NCBI RefSeq assembly: GCF_964204645.1 | Contig: NC_134026.1 | Span: forward strand, 31,000,650 to 31,064,649 | Direction: 5' to 3' | DNA length: 64,000 nucleotides | DNA from: Tubulanus polymorphus | Taxonomy: Eukaryota; Nemertea; Palaeonemertea; Tubulaniformes; Tubulanidae | Position numbers and translations under genes: made by a program | The notes under the pieces: generated by a model | What the model saw: only the letters and a program-made list of their open reading frames with translations | What the model was told of the DNA's origin: nothing | The model's database searches: none | Part shown: piece by piece, positions 1-12,595 of the stretch | Layout of the letters: the number at the start of each line of letters is the position of its first letter | Position numbering within the stretch: the stretch's first letter is position 1

Positions 1-2791
1 GACAAGCGTGCTCACCACTGAACCGATAGAACTTAAGTCTAATTAGTCAGTGATTAAACAGCGCTTGATTTCGTTATACAAAATACTATGAGAAACTAGT
101 AACTATTTTAAACAGTTTCTAGTTTCTATAATACACCTTTCACAGAGCTCACAGAGACAATTTGAACTTTGTTAGTAGGATTTAGGGGGGCTAGCGATCG
201 AACTAATGGTTATACACCTTCATATAATCTTTTCAGTCAAACAAACTGTAACAACTAATATTCTATATTATATTCTCTCCTATATTGAGTCACATTATTT
301 CTCTATCACAGAACTTTATAAAGATAAACGTTTAATACTTTTTGGGCTAGTGAGACTATGTTTAGTTAGTACATCTAGCCAAGTGAACTAGCGTCCACGC
401 GACTAGTGACTAAACAGCTTATAAAATACTATAACGAGACAACTTATTTTCAGACGCTGCAAGCGTGCTCAGCATTAGACCTAGAGAACAAGTCAACTAG
501 GCTAAAATATACACCTTTTAACAGTTACACATTTCAGAACAGATACTGAATTCAAAACAACTTACAATGATTTAAGGCAAGCTCATTAAACCACTCAACA
601 TTTACAAGAATATTACTGATCAATAACTATATTAAATTACTGCTTGGCAGATGTAATAAGAATTTACTAACACTTTTACAAAGCAAGTTCTTTCTATCTT
701 AACACACGAATAAAGCTAATATACGTTATATTAATTCCAGCACAGAGCTAACAGAGACAAGATCTTTTTTTGAACGATTTTGTTAGCAAAATTTTGGCCC
801 AATAGAGGTTTTGTTATGAGGCTGATAAAGAGAAAAGTCGTTTTACGATCTTTTCCTTTAAGTTTTCTTATGTGAAGTAATGATTGTGAACTCGTGCGGT
901 GCAGACACAGAACATCGTTTAACGATTTTGTGTCATTTGGATGATTTTTTTTCTTTTCACTTTCAGTTAGATATTAAGCGTTAGAAATCTAAGTTTTTTG
1001 AGAGGAGCTTTTAAAAAAGCTTTTCGACACCTCATTCTTAGTGTATTTTTACACATTCTATTTTTGGGTTTTGTAAACCCTGTAGCGCTCCACTCTCTCC
1101 TTTCTCTCCCGCAATAGAAAAATAAATCAAACTTAGCTTTTTTATATTGCGACAATCATCACTGGGAGGTAGTGCTCTCAGTAGTTCTAGTAGTAGTAGT
1201 TCATTTTCTAGGAGTTCATCTTTTAGTTCTAATAGTTCATTGGACCCTAGTAGTGCCGTAGTTACTAGTAGTAGTTCATTTTCTAGGAGTTCATCTTTTA
1301 GTTCTAATAGTTCATTGGACCCTAGTAGTGACGTAGTTACTAGTAGTAGTTCATCTTCTAGGAGTTCATCTTCTAGTTAGAATAGTTCATTGGACCCTAG
1401 TAGTGCTGTGGTTTCTAGTAGTAGTTCATCTTCTAGTAGTTCTAGTAATTAGTTCATCTTCTCGATGTTCTAGGTCGTGGCTGGTCGACAACTTGGTTCA
1501 TCTTGCATTTGATGCATTCTTCTGACGGTCTCCATAAAAAAACACTTTCTGCGGCTGGAAATAAAGAAAATAGTAGATAATTTCTTGGAATCAGAATGTT
1601 AACGTTTACAATATGAAGCAAAGAAAAAAATATAGTTCAATCTCTGCGAGTAGAAACATGGATTATTACAACAAAATGAAAATAAATTGGGAATACAAAA
1701 AATTACGATTTATGAAAATGATTCTATGAAATTGTTATCAAAGTGTTCACAACAACTTTATTAGATGCAATGTTACTGGATATAAGACAATTACAATCAA
1801 TCCATAATTTAGAATTCAAACTTTCTCACCATGAAAACGGATGTTCTTGTTCTTGTTTTATTTAATTCAGCCCAGCACATCAGGACAGCATACAGGCAGC
1901 ACGGTGGCTCAGACATGAGTGCGGCGATTTAGACAGGGCGCCAACTGCTCTCAAACCTATTGACGCGTTACCGGATTAGGTTGGGAGACTATAGGCAACG
2001 GGCTGGCATTTTTACAGTGACCAATCAGAGAGAGCATCGTCCTTGAATAGATTCACCGCGCGAGGTCGAGGTTGACTCGTTCCGCTCTGGCCGACTCGAA
2101 ACCCTTCACCGCCGCCCGTTCCGCTAATAAACACCGGACTCGAACAGACCCTTCCACATTCATAGTGTATTTCATTATTACGATAGAAAGAATTAATCAA
2201 ATCTTAGAGATCTTAAAATCTAATTCTTAAAGTGGCCCGCCCGTCTCTCACTCGTGACAAAAAAGCATTTTTTCAACTGGATGTGGTTTAGACATTTTAA
2301 AACCCGATTTTCAATTAACTCAGATTTAAGACTGCACTTGGAATCAAGCCTCCAATCGGCTCCGAGAGGCAATATTATATCTCAGACAGTAGCGAGAGAG
2401 TCTGACTGATGTCATTTCGAATTCAAATTCTGGTGTCATCTCTGAATCCTCAAAGTCCCTGACTCGTTGATTCGTGATCAAACTCAATTAGATTCACTCT
2501 CTTATAGTCCCGAGAGGTCTCGGAGCCCGCGCCTCCTCAAAATTGAGAAAATTTTGAAAATTTGCCTGCTCAAATGGCATATTGATACCGGACCCATACG
2601 AAACTAGAAAAATATGGAAATTGTATCGACGGCGTAATCGATTCATTTTAAAAATAATATAGATCAATCTTTCGGACAAATCAGCTGATGTAAAATAAGT
2701 CTCAGTGGGGCTCGAATCGCCAAAAGTTTGTACAGGGCTGTCGAGACTGTGATTAAGAAATAACCGATTCAATATTCAATTCAATTCAATA
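1..2791. other. Gene-free left flank with degenerate repeats
   Basis: No coding exon can be supported here. Between about 1 and 800 two stretches resemble each other imperfectly: phrases such as 'cacagagct.acagagacaa' near 140 and 740, and 'gcaagcgtgctca'-like phrases near 5 and 460. This points to an old duplicated element. Bases 1185-1450 are a Ser-codon-like tandem repeat, listed separately. Bases 2000-2790 precede SNRNP27 and probably hold its promoter, but I see no clear TATA box. Open frames in this stretch lack homology or splice context. Confidence 0.5.
1185..1450. repeat. AGT-rich tandem repeat, about 75 bp unit
   Basis: About three imperfect copies of a 75 bp unit made of 'agtagtagttcat', 'tctaggagttcatc' and 'agttcattggaccctagtag' blocks. 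One frame reads as Ser-rich for about 77 codons, but no ATG, splice sites or homology support a gene. Confidence 0.75.
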
Positions 2792-4592
2792 ATGGGTCGC
2801 AGTAGAAGTCGTTCACCAAATCGTAGAGGTAAAAATCATTCGATTCTCAGCGTTCTGGTTCTCGATTCAAATGCAAGATGAAAATTCAGTTTAATTCAAT
2901 GATTTTGTGAAACTTTTGCGTTAATTAAAGTCTTTGATCGCGCTTAAAATTGCAGAGAAAATGAGTATAATTTTAGTTTGATAGTCGACCGCTAGGCGAT
3001 AGAATAGTCGATTTGTTTTCATTTGTTTCGTCGCCTTTTTGTAGAAACACGAAGAAGATCGAGATCAAGAGAAAGGGATCGAAAACGTGACAGAGACGTT
3101 AGAGATAGAGGTACTTGACTGTTTCATCTGAGAGTGAGAAATTGCCGAAATTCACAACTATATCCATAAAAAATGCAAAAATAGCTACAATGTTACTGAA
3201 AGTGAAAGAAAGCTTGTGGGAATGGAGAAGGCTCAAATAACAATATGCTTTTTAAATTTTAGAATTATCTCCAGTAGTTTTCGAGATATCGCAAATTTAA
3301 GTTTGAAAATTTTGAACGAAAAGTGTCTTCATGTTTCAATACGCTTAAACTGTGATCTAAAAGTCACTACTTGCTATTTACCACCACCTCCTCGTGTGCA
3401 TGCTGTGTGCTGGTCTTTTTGAAACGATTGTAGTCATCAATCAGTATCCAGATGCTTGATGCATAATTCTCATGCTGATGCATAAAGATTTTATATATTT
3501 CATGACACTGAACCCAGGAAATGAACTGTAGGAGTTCAAAGAGTTAACTCTAACTCACAACTGGAAAACTGGTCCAAAAAGAGTGGGTTCAAACAACTGC
3601 TAGAAATAAAATAAATCGGTGTAGAAATGTTTTCTCATTATATTTTACAGACAGGGATCGTTACAATAGAAGGTCAAGGTCGAGGTCACCGGTGATTCTT
3701 CCTCGTAGGAGGTCAAGGTCGCGATCTAGGTAAATATAGGCCTATATCTTACAGGGTTTCCCTGTGTTCTACTCTGCAGAAATGCCTAAGATGTTTTTTA
3801 TTTTTCCTTCAGGGATCGCTCAGAAAAACAGAATGTCAACACATCAGGTCCAACTAATCCGAAATTATTGTCGAAACCTGAAGTCAGCGGTGAGTTTGAG
3901 TTTTATTGAATTGAGAACCCAGTTTTACGCCTTAAATTACAGTTAAAACATTGGAAATAAACTCACTTTAACTCTTTGAATCAAACTAGACCTACGTGTT
4001 CTGTGTTTACAATTGAGTCCTGGTCCACTGTACTTCAATCTCTAAGTGAGGTCTAAAACCTTCAGACCGGTCTTAAGTTCTAAGTTTTGTTATAAAACTA
4101 GAATGAGCTTAGACTGGTCTTAAGTTGCCTTAGATTGGTTATAGAACCAAAATGAGCTTAGACTGGTCTTAAGTTGTTAGATTGGTTATAGAACCAAAAT
4201 GAACTTAGACTGGTCTTAAGTTGTTAGATTGGTTAGAATTAGACTGGTCTTGCTGTGGAAAAGCCTTGACTATGAAACTGGTCCAATACGTATGTTGTAT
4301 CTATTTACAGAGGCAGAAGCAGCTGAAATTTCTCCCGAAGATCAAGAGATGATGAAAGTTATGGGTTTTGGAGGTTTTGATACAACAAAGGTTTCTATTT
4401 CACTGCTGTTATTGAGAACTCTCTTCATGATGTAATTATTATAATATGACAAAACGATTTGCTGTTTACTTTCAGGGTAAACAAGTCGATGGCAATAACA
4501 TTTATCAAGCAAATTTATTACGAAAAAGACGTTACAGACAATACATGAACAGGAGAGGTGGATTTAATAGACCACTAGATTTTATAGCTTAA
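2792..4592 (+). CDS. SNRNP27: U4/U6.U5 tri-snRNP 27 kDa protein
   Basis: Six coding exons: 2792-2828, 3045-3110, 3651-3729, 3813-3889, 4311-4390, 4476-4592. They splice with GT-AG ends and matching phases to 151 residues, against about 155 in human. The N-terminal half is an Arg/Ser-rich domain (opening [13 protein letters not shown], then mixed RD/RE/RS runs). The C-terminal half carries the family block: [19 protein letters not shown], then [19 protein letters not shown] at the stop. The family protein belongs to the U4/U6.U5 tri-snRNP and acts in nuclear pre-mRNA splicing, with roles at 5' splice sites. An AATAAA at 4742-4747 is a likely polyadenylation signal. MRM3 starts 247 bp after the stop on the same strand. 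The ATG is the first in the RS frame. Intron 4 carries a degenerate TTAAG-type foldback repeat. Confidence 0.97.
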
Positions 4593-4741
4593 ATGATGTT
4601 GCGTAACCGTCCTGTGGTGCGAACTTTATGAACTCTGTAGTGTGTCGGTGTCCCCCTAGGGGTCACTGAAGCTCGAAGATACTGATATTTGTGAGAGATG
4701 TTTTATTTAAAAATCGATCTGCTATTATGTAAATGAACGGA

Positions 4742-4747
4742 AATAAA
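4742..4747 (+). terminator. Polyadenylation signal AATAAA of SNRNP27
   Basis: Canonical AATAAA hexamer 150 bp after the SNRNP27 stop codon and about 90 bp before the MRM3 ATG. Confidence 0.6.
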
Positions 4748-4839
4748 TGTTGTAAATAACTTCGATTTTCTTTGTATTCGTTTGTGACTGTAGGTATATC
4801 CCCGCTGGTCACATCTGACGTCATTCGAGGATTTCCAAC

Positions 4840-7026
4840 ATGGCCGCGCCCATGAAAATACACGTTTTATTGAATATTTCTCGGTTTTTACGTTTTCCTA
4901 GTTTGCCTCTGATCGTATGTAGTCGGTTTAACGGTAGAATCAGTAAAGGGAAATTTAGGACGGTTTCCGAGGAGCAGAAACTAAAATTCCAGAGAAAAAC
5001 TGGCGGTAGACTGCGTGATCGTACTGAGTACCAAAATGAACCGATTTACAGCAGCCATAACCAACAAGAACTAAAAACTCCAACTTCAGAACTGAAATAT
5101 TTGAAACTTGAAGATGGGGACCGGCGATTTGTGTAAGTTACGAATTCTCGGTTTAAGTCGGATGTGAGAAGCATGGGTTTTTGGAGCGACTGCTGCAGTT
5201 TGTGTCCCTCTGTTATTACGTATCGCCTATCGGTACAAAAAGCCACACAGTAGAAAGGTGACCTTAGATGCAGTTAGACCGCCAGCATGTAAGCTCTCAG
5301 TACATCCAGTACTCAGAGCGCAGCTAATCGACGGCCACTCTCTGGACTTGATGAAACTTTATGATGAAGTTTTCCTGTCCAAGTTTTGGTCACCTTCCCA
5401 CTTCCCACTTGCGTTATTAGTACAGTTATGGTTGTCTTAGGTACAGACAACTGCAGTCTCTCATACGGTTATATTGAAAATTCAGTCGTTCTATTTTATT
5501 TTCTGTTTTAGTAAAGTTGTCAGCTCCGCAAAATCGAGGAAATATCGCGAGGAAGAAGAGTTAATTCTACTGGAAGGAAAACGACTGATAAATGATGCGT
5601 TATCTTCGGGAGTGAAATTAAAATCTCTTTATTTCACTCGGAAAGATCTGTTAAACGAACTTCAATCTTTATCGCAGTTAGAATACAAATATCAGTTATA
5701 CAAAATACAGTATCAAAGTTTAAAAATCTGGTCAGATGTAAAAACACCATCAGGATTACTGGGTAAATAGTGTAGAACCTATCTGTGCAGTAAAATTCAC
5801 ACATGGCTTCAATCAAACTTATCTTGAACTTGCTGTAAAATGAAATGAATTCTGATTTTGTTTGATCGTAAACTTGGAACTAATTTTGTCTCTCGTACCA
5901 GTTTGTAATAGTAAGGACTGGGCGAGGTTTACTGGTACGTGAAGTTTCTTCGACAGATCATCATCTCAATTATTGATTTCAAGTTTTTTTACTTGCAGCT
6001 GTGTTTAAGAAACCGCCTCCAGTCGCCGCGCCGCAATCACAATTCCCTTTAACCATCGTTTGTGATAACATCAGAGACCCAGGAAATATGGGGACAATCA
6101 TCCGATCAGCTGCAGCAGCTGGATGTCAGAGGATTCTATTCTCAAAAGGTTTTATTTGATATATTCAATTCACTGAATTCTGGGTGGTCACTGACCTGAC
6201 AAAACTTGAGGAATCAGAAAAAAACGGGGACAATTTGGGGAATTCAAATAATGTTATTGTTCTTGATCAATACTTGATTCAATGAAAAATATATGAATTG
6301 TAAGATTTTGAATCTTGAAATTTCTCTGATTCACTCCTGGAATTGTGTTATAACGTGGACAAATCAGCGAAAACTCAGGGGATTTAGGTAACTGGGTGGA
6401 AAGTGGCCTCACAGGAATGTAATGAACGTTTTAAGATAGTTTCAATTGTTAATTGTATTTTTGTAGGATGTGTTGATGTTTGGGAGCCGAAAGTATTACG
6501 TTCTGCAGCCGGTGCTCATTTCAAAATTCCTCTAATCGATAATCTCGAATGGTCGACGATATCCGCTTATATCCGACAAAATTCGGCGGTGTTCCTCGCG
6601 GATATCACTAAAAACAACGACGGAGACGAAATCAATCGCGATCAATTACTAGCGGAACTCGAGAATGAGGAAAACACGTACGAGATTCCGGATTCGGGAA
6701 TTGATAATGATAACGAAATTCGGTCGGAAAACAACGAGGACGATTCATCGTCCGAAACTGAATTTCATAAACACCTCGCTATTTCAAATAAACCGTATTA
6801 CGCTATAAACTACGCTAGGAACGATAGCGTAACGTTAGTGATCGGTGGTGAAACTGAAGGCATCAGTAGCGCCGCCTATAAACTCGTATTTGATAGATTC
6901 GGCGAGAAAGTCTTTATTCCGATGATTAAAGGAATCGATAGTTTGAATTCAGCGATCGCCTGCAGCGTCATCGCCTTCGAGATTAAGAGACAATTTCAAC
7001 AATTGAAAGATAATGAAAACGATTAG
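4840..7026 (+). CDS. MRM3: Mitochondrial rRNA 2'-O-methyltransferase (16S rRNA), SpoU family
   Basis: Four exons, 4840-5132, 5512-5762, 5999-6148 and 6467-7026, give 417 residues (human MRM3 has 420). The N-terminus (MAAPMKIHVLLNISRFLRF) is basic and hydrophobic, as expected for a mitochondrial presequence. Residues about 100-180 form the RNA-binding substrate domain (LLEGKRLINDALSSG, IKIWSDVKTPSG-like). The SpoU/TrmH catalytic domain follows with all three motifs: NIRDPGNMGTIIRSAAAAG (205-223), LVIGGETEGIS (355-365) and IPMIKGIDSLNSAIACSV (383-400). The family uses S-adenosylmethionine and a deep trefoil knot; the human enzyme methylates a ribose in the large-subunit 16S rRNA. An acidic insert at about 290-330, between motifs 1 and 2, varies among orthologues. 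The start is the first ATG after SNRNP27. Confidence 0.96.
6182..6411. repeat. Dispersed repeat family G copy (MRM3 intron 3)
   Basis: Begins 'gggtggtcactg' and ends 'gggtggaaagtggcctca'. Inside it has 'caatgaaaaatatatgaattgtaag' style wording, which recurs near 19675-19915, 24945-25100 and 42375-42490. The ends are weak inverted repeats. It is a non-coding dispersed element. Confidence 0.6.
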
Positions 7027-8018
7027 GAACAATTCACCGACTCTTCCTTCGATTCAACTCTTCCTTCGATTCAACTCTTTCTTCGATTCAACTCTGACAT
7101 CTTCGCAGAATTAGAGAATATATAAATATACAATGGATATTGATTGAGATATTGTTCTGTATTTATTGAGCACCTTTTACTACAATACTTCAATGTATGA
7201 TATGCAAATATATCATTAAGCCAAATTTACAAATGCGATTGTTACTAATATAAAATTGATGAAATCAATTGGATCAATATTAACAGTCAATATTTGTTGC
7301 TATAGAGATTGTTTGAATATTGAGCAGATTTTGGTGGGCGTTGTGTTGCTAATAGTGATGATTATTTTCACATTTCTCATGTTTTGATTTGAAATTAACA
7401 TAAAAACGTGCAGTACAACTTAATTGAATCGTCGCATTATTGAATTTGTCTTGAATTCAATCCGATTTAAGTGTTTATTTGGATAAGTCGTCAACATGTC
7501 CGAACTACGACAAGATAACCAAGTTTGCTGGTGGCGGAAAAGTTCCGTTTTAATAATCTCCTAATGTAAACAGTTAATATATAATTCTATAAAGATGAAA
7601 CAAACAAACAGCAGTTTGATTCAAATGGACGCTTCCTCTCGGTACAAACGTGTTACAAAAAAATCGATACAAATACAAGTACGGTACTTGAGTCTAAAAT
7701 ATCAACTTTAACAGTAAAATAATTCACTATAAAACTGATTTAGCACCTTTATTTCATACTTTCTCAGTTGACTGTGCCGCCTGCCACAAAGCCAATCTTA
7801 GGATTATCATGCGTCACCGAGCAAGGATTATCATTTTATCACATTACCTTTGGATTACCTTTTCCAATTCATGAGATAATGACCGATTGACTGGCCAGCA
7901 ATCTACACGCCCCCTCACAGAGATACAACAGTACCGATCGGCGATCTGAAGCAAGCGCACAGTCTAACGTACAAATCTATATTTACAAAAACCGGTTTTA
8001 ATAAAACAAAATGAGAAT
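7027..8018. other. Convergent intergenic space between MRM3 and CPM
   Basis: AT-rich 3' flanks of two convergent genes. A short tandem 'cgattcaactctt' repeat (three copies) follows the MRM3 stop. No further coding exon was seen. Confidence 0.6.
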
Positions 8019-10920
8019 CTAAACAGTATCGAAGCACATGATGTCATAACTGAAGACGGTTAGAACAATGATTGACAGGTACAATCTGACAGCTGCTGCT
8101 GCTGCTGTCGATGAAGAATGGAATAACGAACTTCCTCCATTGATCTGTAAACTCAGCGTTAAATTCTGTATAACATGTCGTCCTTCTTTAACGTGAATAT
8201 TCACTTTCTCTGAGGAAAAATTGGAATTCTCTGCCTGAAAAATTAACATATGCATGTTTAATAATGAAGTGCTGAATTCGTGGCTGGTTATTTCCAAGAT
8301 GATGTTTTATTCGTGTCTAGTTATTTCCGCGATGTTTAATTTGTGGCTAGTTATTTCCAAGATGATGTTTTATTCGTGTCTAGTTATTTCCGCGATGTTT
8401 AATTTGTGGCTAGTTATCTCCACAGATGCTTTATTCATGGGTGGTTATTTCCACGATGATGTTTTATTCGTGCCTAGTTATTTCTGCTTTTACCTTGATT
8501 TGATAATTTCCCGGTATCAGAATCCTCCAATATTCTCCTTGTCGCGACGTTTTTATGAATCGATGATTTAAACCATTCACAACAATGACAGCGTTAGCGA
8601 CCGGGTTTCCATGCAAATCTTTGACGTAACCATACACACCTCAAAAATATAAATTATCAATGAGGACATGAACATGGATGCTCGGTAGATTAAAATCTGG
8701 GCTGTTGACGATTGTTAAACTGTCAGTCTAACAATCGTCCATTGTTAAACTGAGCCTGAAATTAAACATCATATCACATACCTGTATAAACTTGCTGAAG
8801 AAAATGAATCATTGATTGTTTGTTCCTGTTCCAATGATCTTCTAACTGATTGTTATTGGGATATTTACAACAGGAAATCTCGAGTGTCAGTTCTAAACAT
8901 CCGGCATGGACATAATTATAATCCTGCATGCCACCTATATGTAAAATAGTGAATTAACTTTGAGCGGTTCTAAAATAACAGATCCAGTTTCACAGTTGTG
9001 AGCTATTGAAGTTAAAATTAGTTTATTTTCAATCAAGAGGACTCAAATCTCAACTCAGCAACTGTGGAAGTATGCCCCGGTTAATCTGGATGAGCACGGA
9101 TGATGGATACATACCCGCGACAGTGTACCAGTGAGCACCGTTAGTAATACCGCCCGGGAATATCTCTCCATCGCAGCCGATTGTTGCCATCGTCGGGTGA
9201 TTCGTAGCGTAAACTGACGCGATTCGTTTGAACAATGAATCGTCGGGGGAGGCGTGATATTCAGGTTCATCGTTTACGTAGCTTCCTGAAAATAGATTTC
9301 AAATCCGACCGACTAGCGACACCTGGCGATGGATCCTTGCTTGCCGCAGTAGAGAGAGTCGTTATTACAATAACCATAGCAAATCAAAAGTTCATAAATA
9401 CCTCCTTTTATGTTATCGTACGGATAATTAGCGACTAGGATTCCTCCGTGTAGTTGCGCCGATAAAACAAACGGTATTTCTTTCAACCATTTCATCACAG
9501 CTACAGTTTCAGGTTGTATCGGAGGATGAGGCGTCGAGGATGGCTCGAAGATGTACGGAAAATTCCGGTTCAAATCCTCATTGTTTGCGTTATATCTAAA
9601 CATTGAAAATATTCATCAGAAACGTTGAATAAGAACATAGCTCAGTGCTTAGTCCTATACAGCTCAGTGCTTAAGTAAAAATTTTGCTAGGAAATTTCAG
9701 CAAAAAGTGATCATATTATTAGATAAAATGTTTAATGTAAATACCAGGATGAGGGTTTGTAGCCGCAGTCGGACTGAGATGAAAGTCAGCACTTTTTCCT
9801 GGCATAGCACTTTTTGATTTAGGATTTTGTCTATGATAATTAAGCATCAATCAGGGCCTATCCTAGTTTTTTCCAAAAGCTTTTCAGACTTTGTCCGACA
9901 GACTCATTCGAAACCCTGTTAATAAGTCAATAGGGGTTAATATAACCTGAATTACACAGAGTGTGAATTATCAAACAAATCAAATCAGGGCAACACCATT
10001 AACAACAATAGAGGCAGTTAAAACAAACTAGAACTACGTGTAATTACCTTCCGACAATGTCGTAACAATCACCTTCATGTGCAATTTCAAAACCATCAGG
10101 ATTCATACTAATTAACAAGTGAATTCGAGTTGATTGAATTAATTTCGTAATCGTGGAATTTTTGCCGTATTCACTGAGCAAATAAACAGCTAAATGTAAC
10201 AATAATTCCTTCCCGACCGGCTGAAAAAATTCAACATTTTGAGTTTAGTTTGAATCTAGAGACAAAGAAAATCTGGTTAAAATCAAACTCAAACTGACTT
10301 TGCCACAGTTGGGACAATTATCAGATTCATTACTCATAACCAAATGAAGACAAATACTTTAAATTGGAAATAAAAATTGGGAATCAAAAATAGAGATGAC
10401 TTCAGTGAGGACCTAAACTAGTTTGACTACCGGGTACTTGAATAGATTACCTCATTTCCATGGATATTTCCGACATATTTAATTTCTGGAATGAGTGCAG
10501 AGTGGACAGCAGGACGAGTACCGATAGCTAGAACCCATAATTCACGCCCTGTTCAAAAATTTAAAAACTTAAACATTTAATTATATACAATAATAAGAAC
10601 AGCGGAACTGGATCCTAAACTGTGGAACTGGATCCTGAACTGTGGTACTGGATCCTGAACTGTGGAACTGGATCCTGAACTGTGGAACTGGATCCTGAAC
10701 TGTGGAACTGGATCTTGGATAGTTTTTGATACATACCTTGGACGGATTTGCCAATGCTATAAATGTGAGTTGTATTCGGATATTGTTTGTGAATATTCTG
10801 AAGTAATTGCGACATTGATGCGTATTCATGATATCCAAAATCGACAGAGATTGAATTCACCGAAATCAACAGCAAAACTGTAACAGTATAAAACAAGCAT
10901 AGCTTTGACTGTGACATCAT
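8019..10920 (-). CDS. CPM: Carboxypeptidase M-like, GPI-anchored metallocarboxypeptidase
   Basis: Eight coding exons on the minus strand: 10737-10920, 10451-10548, 10048-10220, 9402-9595, 9115-9285, 8782-8934, 8494-8639, 8019-8234. They give 444 residues (human CPM 443). The order is a signal peptide (about 1-24), an M14 N/E-type peptidase domain, a transthyretin-like domain ([17 protein letters not shown], exon 7) and a hydrophobic tail after Ser/Ala-rich sequence, which reads as a GPI-attachment signal. Zinc ligands are H91 and E94 (GNIHGNE) and H201 (SAQLHGG); NRNFP at 161-165 binds the C-terminal carboxylate; E292 in [10 protein letters not shown] is the catalytic Glu. The family removes C-terminal Arg/Lys from peptides at the cell surface. 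An acceptor at 10926 just before the ATG implies an upstream 5'UTR exon. The GPI tail favours CPM over CPE, CPN or CPD. Confidence 0.93.
8270..8480. repeat. Tandem repeat in CPM intron 7
   Basis: About three to four copies of a compound unit near 60 bp built from 'tggctagttatttccaagatg', 'atgttttattcgtgtctagt' and 'tatttccgcgatgtttaat'. It lies wholly inside the last CPM intron. Open frames across it are artefacts of the repeat. Confidence 0.8.
10603..10713. repeat. 20 bp minisatellite (family B monomer) in CPM intron 1
   Basis: About five and a half copies of 'gaactgtggaactggatcct'. The monomer is the same as in the BDP1 intron array at 20531-20999 and equals the terminal sequence of the dispersed family B foldback elements. 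Confidence 0.9.
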
Positions 10921-10926
10921 GAACCT

Positions 10927-12595
10927 GTTGAAAAAACAATAAACAGAGAAATAAATTTAATATCTTTTGAATAAGACTTCTCATTTTCAGCAATTTTATA
11001 ATCATTTTCTGATCTATAAATCGATGTGTAAAAATTAAACCAAACCCGATGAAAAAAAGGAATGACCTTTTCTATGTTCCACAACAAAATACTATTCTCT
11101 GATGGCAATCCTGCAAATGGACTTAATTCCTTTTACCAGTAGCAGCACTACCTCAGAGTCTGCACCTGCTATCGACGTTACATCACAGGTGGAATCAGAC
11201 ATGATGTTATATATAGATAATTATTGTCATCATGATAATAACTGTTTGCACTATAAACATAACTAATAATAATCTATAAGGGTCGAAACTGTATCACCAT
11301 GGTGATCAATTATACATCTTGTAACGCTGTATTGTGCATTAACATAACAGCTATGATCTCTGATAATATCATCATAAAAGGAAATATCGTTATATATGGT
11401 ATCAATAATATCCATCCCTGTAAACATATTATCTCTCATCTTTATGATAACAAGCTTCATTTAGGCCTATCAGTCTCCTGTATCAACTTAGAACTCAAAC
11501 ATCTAAATCAATGAAAGGTCACATCAGACTCTCCTGCTGGACTCACTGGTCGGTTAGGATTCCCCACAGATGCTCATCATGATAGCTAAGGGGTCCAAAA
11601 TCAAAGATTCGACCCACAGGTATCATACCAATGAAAATTTTGTTCAATCTTTAATTAGGCCTGTTGCGCCGTACCTATAATCGTAAGCTTTTGTAATCTA
11701 ATGACAGGCTGTGGTATTAAAAGCTTACCACCATTAATAGTTAATAAGTACTGATACAGACAGGTTTGGACGGGGTCCTAGGATACTGGTTGGAATATCT
11801 AATTTTGGACCCCTCTTCTATCGATTGTGATCCCGTGGTGGGTTTTTTTCACTTGTTGAGTGACTGAACTCAATACCATACTGAGTAATTAAAGGTCATC
11901 GTCATCCACTAATCAGGGTGTTTGGAACTTAACCTACTAAAATTACTCTGTGAGGAGGAGAGATACAGCAGCTGAGGGTCTAAATGTCATCATCTCCTCA
12001 GGCTCAGCATCTTCGCGGCACATCCGTAATGTGCTGCCCTCTACAGTAAATCATATTTACTAAACGATTTCTGTTTCACAATAACGCTGCGCTACTTCAT
12101 CTATTTTGTATCTGTGTTTGTCCGTAATTATAGCTTTACTGTCAAATTCATGATACGATGGAATGTGTACCGCACGTGGAGATGTTATTGTTTACATACT
12201 CGCATACCACGGTAAGAATACCGATTAGTGTCAAAGCCTAACCGTCAAGTGCTGCCCCTATGCAAAACATTGACGGCAAATATGCGAACTAACATTTTAC
12301 TCGCATGCCACAGTCGGGAATCACCGCGGTCGGGTTAGTTCACTGATTCGCCGTCAATGTAATATATAGAGGCAGCACGTTACGGTAGCCAAGCTCTGAC
12401 TTGACTACATAATCGGGAATAAAGATATTTCCTGATCAAATCCCGGTAGTGGGAAATTCAAAAATGTATGCTCTTACTCAACGTGTATCTTGAAATGTTT
12501 CTTCTCTATGATAGAAATAGCTGTTGCCCAACTGATTCAGGCACCAAAATCACCAAAAATGAAAAATCGAAACATTTATTATTTTCAAAGTCACT
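10927..12595. other. Intergenic, CPM 5' flank to MRPL57 3' end
   Basis: Probably holds the CPM promoter and a non-coding first exon. No coding exon is supported; open frames near 11260-11510 are AT-rich and unsupported. A palindromic element is at 12241-12386, with a related terminal motif at 12024-12043. Confidence 0.5.
12241..12386. mobile_element. Palindromic MITE with about 53 bp inverted arms
   Basis: The left arm from 12241 (accgtcaagtgctgcc...) is the imperfect reverse complement of the right arm ending at 12386 (...ggcagcacgttacggt). Inner parts of the arms (tgacggc...gaactaac) also pair. A single related end occurs at 12024-12043 and another near 13960-13995, so the family is dispersed. 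There is no coding capacity. Confidence 0.7.

Noticed and set aside
1147-1380. Ser-rich protein
   Set aside because: Its apparent start is not ATG and the frame is a translated tandem repeat.
8254-8571. 105-codon plus-strand hydrophobic frame
   Set aside because: Antisense to CPM exon 7 and made of the intron tandem repeat.
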